Shown: in pieces, positions 1-6,188 of the stretch | How the letters are laid out: each line of letters begins with the position of its first letter | Numbering within the stretch: the first letter of the stretch is position 1 | Assembly (NCBI GenBank): GCA_964622305.1 | Contig: CAZUPR010000053.1 | Location: 1-7,502 of the forward strand | Origin: SKKY01 sp964622305 | GTDB lineage: Bacteria; Bacillota; Peptococcia; Peptococcales; SKKY01 | DNA length: 7,502 bases | Direction of reading: 5' to 3' | The notes under the pieces: model-generated | Database searches by the model: none | Told to the model about the DNA's origin: nothing | Seen by the model: only the letters and a program-made list of their open reading frames with translations | Position numbers and translations under genes: made by a program

Positions 1-657
1 CTCTTCCATAGAAAGAGCCAAATCGTCGGCATATTTTTTGTAGACCTTCCAGGCAAAACTTGGGTAGACAATCTTGTCGCCGATTTGCCCGCCAGCGCCA
101 GCATCACCGCGTCCGCCGTCAGCCGACTGAATAGTCAAAATTGTCCGCCGTACCAAGCCATCATTATCCATTAGTGTATTAATATGACCCAGTTGGCTAA
201 ACTCATCCAAGGCTGCAAAAGGTCTGGTTACCGATAAAGCCTCAAGCCTGCCCTTGCTGGCCGTGGGCGCAAAAGTTCCATAGGCCGGAAAGATCAAGCT
301 GTCACCCAAAGATTCAGCCTGGGCAACCAGAGCTGCATCGTCATCCGGGTCAAAAGAAGGCTCGGAAAAAATCACGTCAAAGCCGATAACCGCCGGCTCT
401 CCCTCAGCCAAAGTGGCTAAAAGCTGGGCGTGATAATCCCGGGGCCAGGGCCAGCGCCCAAGCATCTCCAGACTTTCATCGTCAATAGCAAGAAGCACTA
501 TCTCAGCATCCGCCCGCCCCTCCTTCTGATAAAGCATGTCCTGGGCCCTAAAATCCAGGGTCTCAAAAACATTGAAAAAGAGGAGGAGAGCAAATATGAA
601 AAACAGACTAATATGGGTAATTAATGACCACTTTTTCAGCTGCCTCACCGCCTGCAT
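1..657 (-). CDS. CHASE2-domain membrane sensor protein (N-terminal part, cut by left edge)
   Basis: The visible 219 residues are the N-terminal part of a CHASE2 sensor, an extracytoplasmic domain that in known proteins precedes transmembrane helices and an output such as an adenylate/guanylate cyclase or kinase. The output lies off the left edge. Residues 1-9 are polar and basic (MQAVRQLKK). One membrane segment follows at about 13-31 (LFFIFALLLFF). The CHASE2 region then shows FETLDFRAQD, the hallmark IDDESLEMLGRWPWPRD (about 56-72), GFDVIFSEPSFDPDD, and a later NTLMDNDGLVRR segment. ATG 657 is the only ATG between the upstream in-frame stop and the membrane segment. Its best Shine-Dalgarno-like sequence, GAGGGG, is about 16 nt away, which is long, so translation may be coupled to the upstream hydrolase gene, whose 3' end it overlaps by 50 bp in another frame. 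The CHASE2 call is firm; the type of output is unknown. Confidence 0.85.
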   Translation of the reverse strand, partial: MQAVRQLKKWSLITHISLFFIFALLLFFNVFETLDFRAQDMLYQKEGRADAEIVLLAIDDESLEMLGRWPWPRDYHAQLLATLAEGEPAVIGFDVIFSEPSFDPDDDAALVAQAESLGDSLIFPAYGTFAPTASKGRLEALSVTRPFAALDEFSQLGHINTLMDNDGLVRRTILTIQSADGGRGDAGAGGQIGDKIVYPSFAWKVYKKYADDLALSMEE

Positions 658-1606
658 TAATATTCATCGTCATCCCCTCACGGGCCGCCACAGTTTTGGC
701 ATGCTCCTGACGGGCAAAAATTTCAATTTCCTGCTGATCGCGGTCACGCCGATCCTCTTTGTGGTGAAATAGAACCAAATAATCAAGATCCGCCTGCTTA
801 GCCAGCCTGGTTCCTTCCTGCCAGGTCGAGTGGCCCCAACCTTTCTTGTGACTAAAGTCCGCATTGGGAGCCTGGCCAAAATACTCGGCATCAGTAAAGT
901 GGGTGTCGTAGATAAAAACTTGGGCACCTTTAATAAAGTTCAGAAAATCAGCCTGCCGCGCCTCACTTTCCATTGGCTCAGTGTCCGTTGCGAAAACAAC
1001 CCTGGCATCCGCAAGCTCAATCCTGTAAGACAGGCAGCCATTAGGATGATTGACCGGAAAACTTATAATCCTCGCCCTTTCAAGCCCTTGAGTACCCTCA
1101 AGCCCCTGGGCCCCTTCAATTACCGGCAGCTCAATCACCTGACCAGCCTCGATGGGGATAAATTTAAACTGGCTCTTCATCATCTGCATGGTGATAGGAA
1201 AATGGGGAGGCCGCATCTGCTTTTCGATTACCTGCTGAAAGCTCATGCCGTTGGCATCCTTATTCTCACCATAGAGGCGAAAAATATTTCCCGGGACGTA
1301 AAGTGGGGCAAAAAAAGGTAAACCCTGGATGTGATCCCAATGGAGATGGGAAAAGAAGACATCAGCCTCCAGGCCAGCTTTTTGATATTCCTGACCCAGG
1401 TTGGCTATACCCGTTCCGGCGTCAAAAATCACCCGGCTGTAGGTTTGCCAGTCGTCGCCTTCCACTTTTTTCTGAGCCAAGACTTCCACGCAGGAAGTGT
1501 TGCCCCCAAAAAGTATTGTATTTCTGCCGGGGGTAGGCTTTGAGCCACGCACCCCCCAGAACTTAACCTGTAATCTATAGTCACTCATGCTCGTGTCCAT
1601 GCTCAT
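608..1606 (-). CDS. MBL-fold metallo-hydrolase (COG1235-like), possible phosphodiesterase
   Basis: This is a 332-residue metallo-beta-lactamase-fold hydrolase, probably cytoplasmic because no signal peptide is seen. The start FWGVRGSKPTPG...FGGNTSC is typical of the PhnP/cyclic-phosphodiesterase-like branch. Metal-ligand motifs are all present: HLHWDH at residues 87-92, H187 in PVNHPNG, D208 in FATDTEP, and the late histidines of GWGHSTW (H259) and LFHHKED (281-282). Family members hydrolyse phosphodiesters, including cyclic nucleotides; the substrate here is unknown. An in-frame TTG start at 1642 is possible, but it lies inside repeat A. ATG 1606 has a G6 Shine-Dalgarno-like run 7 nt upstream, and ATG 1588 (MSDYRLQVKFWG) is the family-like alternative. 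It follows the NHL gene on the same strand and overlaps the CHASE2 gene. An EGAQGLEGTQGLE loop near residues 164-176 looks like a small tandem duplication. Confidence 0.88.
   Translation of the reverse strand: MSMDTSMSDYRLQVKFWGVRGSKPTPGRNTILFGGNTSCVEVLAQKKVEGDDWQTYSRVIFDAGTGIANLGQEYQKAGLEADVFFSHLHWDHIQGLPFFAPLYVPGNIFRLYGENKDANGMSFQQVIEKQMRPPHFPITMQMMKSQFKFIPIEAGQVIELPVIEGAQGLEGTQGLERARIISFPVNHPNGCLSYRIELADARVVFATDTEPMESEARQADFLNFIKGAQVFIYDTHFTDAEYFGQAPNADFSHKKGWGHSTWQEGTRLAKQADLDYLVLFHHKEDRRDRDQQEIEIFARQEHAKTVAAREGMTMNINAGGEAAEKVVINYPY
1078..1113 (-). repeat. Two imperfect 18-bp tandem units inside the MBL hydrolase gene
   Basis: On the coding strand two adjoining units, GGGGCCCAGGGGCTTGAG and GGTACTCAAGGGCTTGAA, encode GAQGLE and GTQGLE. 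They add a short glycine/glutamine-rich loop between the core strands and the histidine-containing FPVNHPNG segment. This looks like a slippage duplication that keeps the frame. No catalytic motif is affected. Confidence 0.6.
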
Positions 1607-1632
1607 ACTTGTGCCCCCCAACTTCTGCACCC

Positions 1633-1716
1633 GGGGACGCAACCTTTTATCTGAAAATGCATATTCAATTTAAATTTTGCATATTGATGCATTTTCAGAC
1701 AGAATGTTGCGTCCCC
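1633..1716. repeat. REP/MITE-like palindromic repeat, copy A (84 bp)
   Basis: The two ends are inverted copies. The left arm reads GGGGACGCAAC then TTTTATCTGAAAATGCAT. The right arm, read on the other strand, gives GGGGACGCAAC then TTCTGTCTGAAAATGCAT, so about 25 of 30 bases can pair around an AT-rich centre. The same sequence recurs at 4478-4562 and partly at 6113-6139 and 6791-6856. It lies between the NHL gene and the MBL gene on the same strand, and its hairpin could weaken read-through. The conserved tail after the right arm (AAATGTTAAT) supplies the NHL stop codon. No transposase is encoded, so it is non-autonomous. Similar GGGGACG-type repeats in Firmicutes are often linked to IS200-like Y1 (RAYT) transposases; that link is inferred here. 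Confidence 0.88.
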
Positions 1717-1721
1717 AAATG

Positions 1722-3173
1722 TTAATTAGAAATTACTACGGTTTGCTGGTCGCCCAGCCATTCTATATCCAGTCCAAGTTTTTCGCTCAGCTTGCGCAGC
1801 TGGACCATGGATCTGTCTTGATAAATGGAAAGCTCGCCTGCGCTTTCCTTAAATTCGGCAATTTTACCATTCTTAAGAATTGTAAAGGCTCTGTCGGCCT
1901 GACTCCAGAAAATTTCGGCTTCCCAGGCTTGGGCCAATCCTCTGATAGGCACCAGAACCCGTCCGTCACGAATGAAAGGCTGAACGTCAGGGAAAACTGT
2001 TTTGTTTCCATTCAAATAAACAGAAATTCCTTCAGCGATCGCACCTTCCTCATCTATAAGAATATTTTCCGCACCCCCGGGAAGGCTGATAAGCCGCCCG
2101 TTCCAGTGATCGGCAACATAAAGCGTGTCCTCAATCAAAGCCAGCGCAACCGGTCCATCAAATTCCACCTGCCCCGGCCCCAAAATACTGGTGCCAGCCT
2201 TCCCGCTGCCCAAAATAGTTGAAACCTGATAAGATCCGCCCACTTCTTCAATCTGCCTGATTACATGGTTGTAGGTATCGGCAACAAGAATCTTGCCCTC
2301 GTCCGTAACCAGAACCCCCTTAGGGAAATTAAAGGTGGCAAGGCTAGCCGGCCCGTCCATATAACCGCCCAGGGCGTAGCCACTATTCCTGTCCAAAGGA
2401 CCAGTTTTTCCGGCCACCACTGTCACATTCTTCTTGGCATCAATCTTCACAATCCTATGATTGCCAGAATCGGCAACATAAAGATTGCCCTTCGCATCAA
2501 AAGCCAACCCAGCCGGCTCGTTCAAAGCAATCTCAAGCCCAGCTCCTCCATCAGCTCCAGCAGCAAGAGGTGCATAGGTAGTCACCCTGGCCGCCGGATC
2601 AATCACTCTAATCACATTATTAAAAGAATCGGCAACATAAATATTGCCCTTAGCATCAGTCACAATCCCAGCCGGAAAATTAAACTCCGCCTGAGTGCTG
2701 CGCGCGTCCTTGTAACCAACCTTGCGTCCGCCGGCGATGGTTGTCACCCGACCCTCAGAAATCTGCCTTATCGCGTGGTTTCCGGTGTCGGCAACCAAAA
2801 TCGACCCATCCATGGCAACAGCAACACCGCGAGGGCGATTAAAAAGTGCCTCCTCGACATCCCCATCCTTATAGCCAGCAGCCGGGAAGCCAAAACGGTC
2901 AGCCCCCTGAATTTTTCCAGCCACCACCGTCATCTCCAGGCTAGCCAGGTCCAGACTCAAAATCTGGTGATTCCTGCTGTCGGCAATAATGAGGGCATTT
3001 CCATCGGCATCATATGCCAAACCATAAGGAGTTTCCAGCTCATCGGCACCCAAAATCTGGGGCTCATCTGCCTTTAAATCAATTTCCTCAGCCCAGGCTG
3101 GTGCAAAAATCCCCAGAAAAAAAATGCAAATCAGGGCCCAGGTCAGAGCCTTTTTCCTAAAAAAAATCGTCAT
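1722..3173 (-). CDS. Secreted NHL-repeat beta-propeller protein with C-terminal copper-amine-oxidase-N type domain
   Basis: This 483-residue exported protein begins with a signal peptide: RKK, a hydrophobic core at about 9-23, and likely cleavage after APAWA (residue 28). Six NHL blades follow between about 45 and 370, recognisable by repeats such as RPRGVAVAMDGSILVADTGN, PAGLAFDAKGNLYVADSGNH and PKGVLVTDEGKILVADTYNH. That number fits one closed six-bladed propeller. Residues 383-483 match the copper-amine-oxidase N-terminal-like domain (ISVYLNGNKTVF, then DGRVLVPIRGLAQAWEAEIFW), a common module of secreted clostridial proteins that does not itself imply oxidase activity. NHL propellers usually bind proteins or polysaccharides; the ligand here is unknown. 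ATG 3173 has AGGAGG 10 nt upstream and a promoter in the divergent gap. Several blades share near-identical DNA (around 2469 and 2629), which suggests fairly recent blade duplication. Confidence 0.9.
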   Translation of the reverse strand: MTIFFRKKALTWALICIFFLGIFAPAWAEEIDLKADEPQILGADELETPYGLAYDADGNALIIADSRNHQILSLDLASLEMTVVAGKIQGADRFGFPAAGYKDGDVEEALFNRPRGVAVAMDGSILVADTGNHAIRQISEGRVTTIAGGRKVGYKDARSTQAEFNFPAGIVTDAKGNIYVADSFNNVIRVIDPAARVTTYAPLAAGADGGAGLEIALNEPAGLAFDAKGNLYVADSGNHRIVKIDAKKNVTVVAGKTGPLDRNSGYALGGYMDGPASLATFNFPKGVLVTDEGKILVADTYNHVIRQIEEVGGSYQVSTILGSGKAGTSILGPGQVEFDGPVALALIEDTLYVADHWNGRLISLPGGAENILIDEEGAIAEGISVYLNGNKTVFPDVQPFIRDGRVLVPIRGLAQAWEAEIFWSQADRAFTILKNGKIAEFKESAGELSIYQDRSMVQLRKLSEKLGLDIEWLGDQQTVVISN

Positions 3174-3236
3174 CAGATCACTTCCTCCTACTTTATAATG
3201 GCCTATTTTTTAAAAAGGGCTAATAAAGGTATAATT

Positions 3237-3265
3237 TATATACTTATGAGATAATATTAACACAA
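3237..3265 (-). promoter_or_regulatory. Putative sigma-A type promoter of the NHL gene
   Basis: Read on the minus strand, TTGTGT (3265-3260) is followed after exactly 17 bases by TATATA (3242-3237). Transcription would start near 3230, giving a leader of about 55 nt before ATG 3173. The 144-bp divergent gap is very AT-rich, so chance matches are likely. On the plus strand a TATAAT at 3230-3235 could be the -10 box for the HD-GYP gene, but it lacks a good -35 partner. Confidence 0.5.
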
Positions 3266-3317
3266 TATTCTGAATTTTAAACTGCTTTTGAGCAAAATCC
3301 GAAGGAGGATTGCACAT

Positions 3318-4472
3318 ATGCTGGACCATGACCTTGATATTGATTTGGAAAAATACGAAAGTGCCTTCCGGCCCGAACCTTCCGCCGATGAAAAGCTGGC
3401 CGTTCTTTTTGATTATGCCCAGAGAATCGCCAACGAAGCCCGCCTAAACCGCCTCTTGCAACTAATGGCCGATTTGGGTCGCCGCCTGATTGTGGCCGAC
3501 CGCTGTACCATCTGGCTTTATGATGCCGATAAAAATGAAATCTGGACCAAGGTTGCTCACGGGGTTGAGGAAATTAGAATTCCGGGAGGGACGGGAGTTG
3601 TGGGCCATGTGATTGCTTCTGAAAAAGATTACATCACCAACGATGCCTACACTGACCCCAATTTTAACTGCGAGGTGGATAAAAAAACCGGCTACCGGAC
3701 CAAGGCCCTTCTGGCCCTGCCCTTGTACGATAATGAGGGGAAAATTATGGGGGCCTATCAGGCTGTCAACAAGATGACCGAGAGTCAGGAGTTTTCCCAG
3801 GAGGACATTAACAATCTGCGCATGGTTGCCGCCTATTCCGAAAAGTCCCTGGCCAACGCCATTTTGAATGAGGAGATTGAAAATACCCAGAAGGAAATTA
3901 TTTTTCTTATGGCTGAAATTGGCGAGAGCCGCAGCAAGGAAACGGGCAATCACGTTAAGAGGGTGGCCGAGATTTCCGCACTTTTGGCCCAGCTGATTGG
4001 TATGAGTGAGGAGGAGGTTCAGCTGATCAAAATGGCTTCCCCCATGCACGATATTGGCAAGGTTGCCATTCCCGACTCTATTTTGAAGAAGCCCGGCAAG
4101 CTGACTGATGAAGAGTTTGAAGAAATGAAGGAGCACACCAATATTGGCTACAGGCTTTTGAAAAATTCCGACCGGCGGATTATAAAAGCTTCGTCCATTA
4201 TTGCCCGCCAGCACCATGAAAAATGGAATGGCCGTGGTTATCCACAAGGACTAGCCGCCCAGGAAATTCATCCTTATGGAAGGATTTCTGCAATTGCCGA
4301 TGTTTTCGACGCCTTAGCCAGCGTCCGGGTCTACAAACCCGCCTGGGACTACGACCGCATAATCAACCTCTTCCAGGAAGAAAGAGGCCAGCACTTCGAC
4401 CCCGATATGATCGACACCTTCCTGGCCAACGTCGACAAATTCATTGAGATCATCGAAACCTACCAAGACTAA
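3318..4472 (+). CDS. GAF + HD-GYP domain protein, probable cyclic-di-GMP phosphodiesterase
   Basis: This 384-residue cytoplasmic signalling protein has no membrane segment. A GAF sensory domain lies at about 25-170 (RLIVADRCTIWLYDADKNEI, GTGVVGHVIASEKDYITNDA, LALPLYDNEGKIMGAYQAVN). A short helical linker follows. The HD-GYP domain covers about 190-375: H212 in GNHVKRV, H244-D245 in MHDIGKVAIPD, HHEKW at 299-303, the signature GYP at 307-309, and ADVFDALASVRVYK. All expected metal-binding positions seem present, so hydrolysis of c-di-GMP (or another cyclic dinucleotide) is likely. The family's usual W-D-G before GYP is W-N-G here. ATG 3318 is chosen because GAAGGAGG ends 9 nt before it; an in-frame TTG at 3288 lies upstream of that ribosome binding site and is unlikely. 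The gene diverges from the NHL gene, and repeat B starts just after its stop codon. Confidence 0.93.
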   Translation: MLDHDLDIDLEKYESAFRPEPSADEKLAVLFDYAQRIANEARLNRLLQLMADLGRRLIVADRCTIWLYDADKNEIWTKVAHGVEEIRIPGGTGVVGHVIASEKDYITNDAYTDPNFNCEVDKKTGYRTKALLALPLYDNEGKIMGAYQAVNKMTESQEFSQEDINNLRMVAAYSEKSLANAILNEEIENTQKEIIFLMAEIGESRSKETGNHVKRVAEISALLAQLIGMSEEEVQLIKMASPMHDIGKVAIPDSILKKPGKLTDEEFEEMKEHTNIGYRLLKNSDRRIIKASSIIARQHHEKWNGRGYPQGLAAQEIHPYGRISAIADVFDALASVRVYKPAWDYDRIINLFQEERGQHFDPDMIDTFLANVDKFIEIIETYQD

Positions 4473-4477
4473 CACCC

Positions 4478-4562
4478 GGGGACGCAACTTTTTATCTGAA
4501 AATGAATATTCCCTTGCATAATGCGAATATTCATGCAATATCAGATAAGATGTTGCGTCCCT
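4478..4562. repeat. REP/MITE-like palindromic repeat, copy B (85 bp)
   Basis: This is a second full copy of the element seen at 1633-1716. It shares CACCCGGGGACGCAAC at the left and GTTGCGTCCC plus the tail AAATGTTAAT at the right. The centre differs but keeps its own inverted pair, TGAATATTC (4503-4511) against GAATATTCA (4525-4533), so the fold is conserved although the sequence is not. It begins six bases after the HD-GYP stop codon and lies between two convergent genes, where the long hairpin could act as a transcription stop for both. It also marks the left border of the AT-rich toxin-antitoxin island. Confidence 0.88.
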
Positions 4563-4609
4563 AAATGTTAATCGCCTCTAATAACCAAACAAATGGGGTG
4601 TATAATCAC

Positions 4610-5689
4610 TCATTTATATCTTATTTTCTGGTCTGAGTATTCATAGTGCTGTAAATATCTGTCTCTTTGTAACCTTCCGATTAAAATAAAAGTTGGGATC
4701 TCAAGCTCTCTCGCGGCCCTTTCAATGCTAGAAGAAGAAAAATCTCTCTTTTGAATAAAAGCTTCATAAAACTTTGATGGTATTAATATCTCAGCTGAAA
4801 ATTCGTTAGCTTTTGTTTCTTTTTCTGTTTCTACATTTTCATAATCTATAAGTCTATCGTCGACATCCCCGTTTATAATGTGCCCTATTTCATGAAAAAA
4901 AGTAAACCAAAAAATATCGGCAAACTTATATCTGTTTGTCATAGTTAAATTAATTGTTCCATCATTGTTCTTTTTAATAACACCTTGTACTGGCGCACCT
5001 CTAAAACTTTCTACTACAGAAAATACAACCCCACATTCTAATAGTGATTCCTGTAGCTCAGCTACAATAGTTTTATAGTCTTTAAACATTAATCTTTTTA
5101 TTTCTGGTATTACCTCTACTATTTTCCCTACATCCAATGAATTCGAAGCACGCTGGCCCTTGCTCACCAAATCAGATAATCTCAACCAGGTAAACATTAC
5201 AAAGGGATCTATATTTACCCCTTTTGCTAATCTATATGACCCAAGCTCTGCAAGATCAGGTATGCTCAACAAGTTACTTATGTTGAGCAACTGTCTTAGA
5301 TTAATTACTAATTTAGAATCATAAGAATTCTCTGGAAGAAAACCTAATTTTTTCGCATAATCAATTATATCTTTTAATTTCTGCAACAAGTCCAGTTCTT
5401 CTTGCAGTATGTTATTCACTTCTTCAAAATCATCTTTTTCTTTATCATAATTAGATTGCAAATTAATCCAAAAGCTAGCTGGTATATCCAGGGCATAAGA
5501 TAACTTTTTGGCATAGCTAACAGATATGTTTTTTTGTCCTTTAATCAGTTGACTTACATGTGCCTCTGTTACACCTGTTCGTACTGATAACTCCTTTTGA
5601 GTCATATGCCTATCCTCTAATACTTCTTTTAAAGTCTCTCCTGGATGAATTATTAACTCAAGGGATAAGCCATTCTTGTTTTCCACCAT
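4610..5689 (-). CDS. higA: HigA-like HTH fused to ImmA/IrrE-type zinc metallopeptidase; antitoxin candidate
   Basis: This is a 359-residue two-part protein. Residues 15-70 (HPGETLKEVLEDRHMTQKEL, then VTEAHVSQLIKGQKNIS) match the HigA/XRE antitoxin helix-turn-helix. After a helical middle, residues 250-310 carry HEIGH (266-270) and a downstream KANEFSAEILIP segment (293-304) with a glutamate suited to be the third zinc ligand, as in ImmA/IrrE peptidases. HigA antitoxins are normally about 100 residues, so this one is more than three times longer. It starts 32 bp inside the end of the upstream HigB-like gene, as expected for translational coupling. The likely role is to neutralise that toxin and repress the shared promoter. 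Whether the peptidase cleaves the toxin, itself or another regulator cannot be told. A stand-alone peptidase-regulator is the alternative reading. The DNA is clearly richer in A+T than the left half of the window. Confidence 0.85.
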   Translation of the reverse strand: MVENKNGLSLELIIHPGETLKEVLEDRHMTQKELSVRTGVTEAHVSQLIKGQKNISVSYAKKLSYALDIPASFWINLQSNYDKEKDDFEEVNNILQEELDLLQKLKDIIDYAKKLGFLPENSYDSKLVINLRQLLNISNLLSIPDLAELGSYRLAKGVNIDPFVMFTWLRLSDLVSKGQRASNSLDVGKIVEVIPEIKRLMFKDYKTIVAELQESLLECGVVFSVVESFRGAPVQGVIKKNNDGTINLTMTNRYKFADIFWFTFFHEIGHIINGDVDDRLIDYENVETEKETKANEFSAEILIPSKFYEAFIQKRDFSSSSIERAARELEIPTFILIGRLQRDRYLQHYEYSDQKIRYK

Positions 5690-6005
5690 GATAATCCATC
5701 ACTCCTTCTATAATAATACTTTCACAGTTTACCAAAGTTTCTGCATCTAAATTTTTTGTTATTGGCCTTACTATTAACCTTAAATGTGCATTTATTTCAA
5801 TTGCATATCTTCCCTCTAGATCCCCAACAAGCAAATGAGGTCGTCCCAAGCCAATCTCTAAATACTCGGAAAAATTTTCTGCAGCCGCTAACTGGTTTAT
5901 TCTTTTTTTTACTTGTTTGGCAACTTCAATACCTTTTTCTTTTTTAATATAATTGAAGTTTTCAAAATACCTCTTTACTTTTTTGTTTTCAAAGTTTATT
6001 TTCAC
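5658..6005 (-). CDS. higB: HigB-like RelE/ParE-superfamily toxin
   Basis: This 115-residue basic protein is a probable type II toxin, expected to act as a ribosome-dependent mRNA interferase. The family pattern is clear in the second half: GDLEGRYAIEINAHLRLIVRP (about 61-81), then IIIEGVMDYHGG near the end, which is the strand-and-DYH ending of HigB proteins. The N-terminal part is a lysine-rich helical hairpin. The start codon is GTG at 6005, with AGGTG 8 nt upstream; no nearer ATG fits. It is the first gene of a leftward pair and overlaps the HTH-peptidase gene by 32 bp. Toxin before antitoxin is the order typical of higBA. A perfect palindrome and a promoter lie just upstream. The exact subfamily (HigB or another RelE/ParE branch) is less sure than the superfamily. 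Confidence 0.85.
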   Translation of the reverse strand: MKINFENKKVKRYFENFNYIKKEKGIEVAKQVKKRINQLAAAENFSEYLEIGLGRPHLLVGDLEGRYAIEINAHLRLIVRPITKNLDAETLVNCESIIIEGVMDYHGGKQEWLIP

Positions 6006-6023
6006 TACTTATGCACCTACAAA

Positions 6024-6057
6024 AGAATGGACTTAACCAATTGGTTAAGTCCATTCT
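6024..6057. promoter_or_regulatory. Perfect 34-bp palindrome, candidate operator of the HigBA-like operon
   Basis: The left half AGAATGGACTTAACCAA is exactly mirrored by the right half on the other strand, with no unpaired centre. It begins 18 bases upstream of the toxin GTG codon and lies immediately downstream of the predicted leftward promoter. This is where a dimeric HTH repressor would block transcription. Dimeric HTH antitoxins of this type commonly bind such dyads. As RNA it would form a hairpin in the leader, but no T-run follows that would suggest a terminator in the plus direction, and only TTTT follows in the minus direction. Confidence 0.8.
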
Positions 6058-6066
6058 ACCACATAT

Positions 6067-6096
6067 ATTATCTCTATACAACTATCCTGTCTACAA
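6067..6096 (-). promoter_or_regulatory. Putative promoter of the leftward toxin-antitoxin operon
   Basis: On the minus strand TTGTAG (6096-6091) is followed after 18 bases by GATAAT (6072-6067). The start of transcription would fall at about 6060, right at the edge of the 34-bp palindrome, so a bound repressor would cover the initiation region. The -10 match is good and the -35 match is moderate. Confidence 0.5.
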
Positions 6097-6112
6097 TTTC
6101 CTTTCCCCTCCA

Positions 6113-6139
6113 TCAGACAGAATGTTGCATCCCCAGATG
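6113..6139. repeat. Half copy C of the GGGGACGCAAC repeat
   Basis: Twenty-seven bases match the right arm and start of the tail of copy A at 1695-1721 with two differences (TCAGACAGAATGTTGC is identical). No matching left arm is visible on either side, so this is a solo arm. It lies in the control region between the two divergent toxin-antitoxin operons, and its TTGCAT is in the right place to be the -35 box of the rightward promoter. Confidence 0.75.
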
Positions 6140-6153
6140 CAAAATGGTACAAT
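6125..6153 (+). promoter_or_regulatory. Putative promoter of the rightward antitoxin-toxin operon
   Basis: TTGCAT (6125-6130) is followed after 17 bases by TACAAT (6148-6153). A TGG directly before the -10 makes an extended -10 element. The -35 box is weak (three of six consensus bases) and lies inside repeat half copy C. Transcription would start near 6160, within the tandem 9-bp units. Confidence 0.6.
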
Positions 6154-6188
6154 ACACAATATACATACTATACACACTGTACACACTT
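6153..6188 (+). promoter_or_regulatory. Four tandem 9-bp units, candidate operator of the RHH antitoxin
   Basis: Four adjoining 9-mers read TACACAATA, TACATACTA, TACACACTG and TACACACTT, a consensus of TACACACTR. They start at the last base of the predicted -10 box and cover the expected transcription start. Ribbon-helix-helix repressors commonly bind several short sites in a row as cooperating dimers, so this array is the natural operator for the antitoxin encoded 28 bases downstream. The assignment to that protein is inferred. Confidence 0.65.

Noticed and set aside
1607..1642. N-terminal extension of the MBL gene from a TTG codon
   Set aside because: The extension comes from repeat A sequence and does not resemble the family; G6 precedes ATG 1606.
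2265..3077. Long open frame of 270 codons on the plus strand
   Set aside because: It lies entirely antisense to the NHL-repeat gene, has no ribosome binding site or recognisable domain, and its regularity mirrors the blade repeats of the real gene.
3288..3317. TTG start 30 bp upstream for the HD-GYP gene
   Set aside because: It would place the strong GAAGGAGG ribosome binding site inside the coding region; ATG 3318 fits that site.
3462..4247. Open frame of 261 codons on the minus strand
   Set aside because: It is antisense to the GAF/HD-GYP gene, whose motifs are complete; no domain or start signal is seen.
4563..4609. Possible short gene or RNA between repeat B and the HTH-peptidase gene
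   Set aside because: Only 47 bases with no open frame, hairpin or other signal.
6024..6057. Rho-independent terminator
   Set aside because: It lies between divergent genes, has low GC and no proper T-run; an operator is the better reading.
6153..6188. CRISPR-like array
   Set aside because: Units are 9 bp with no spacers and no cas genes are nearby.
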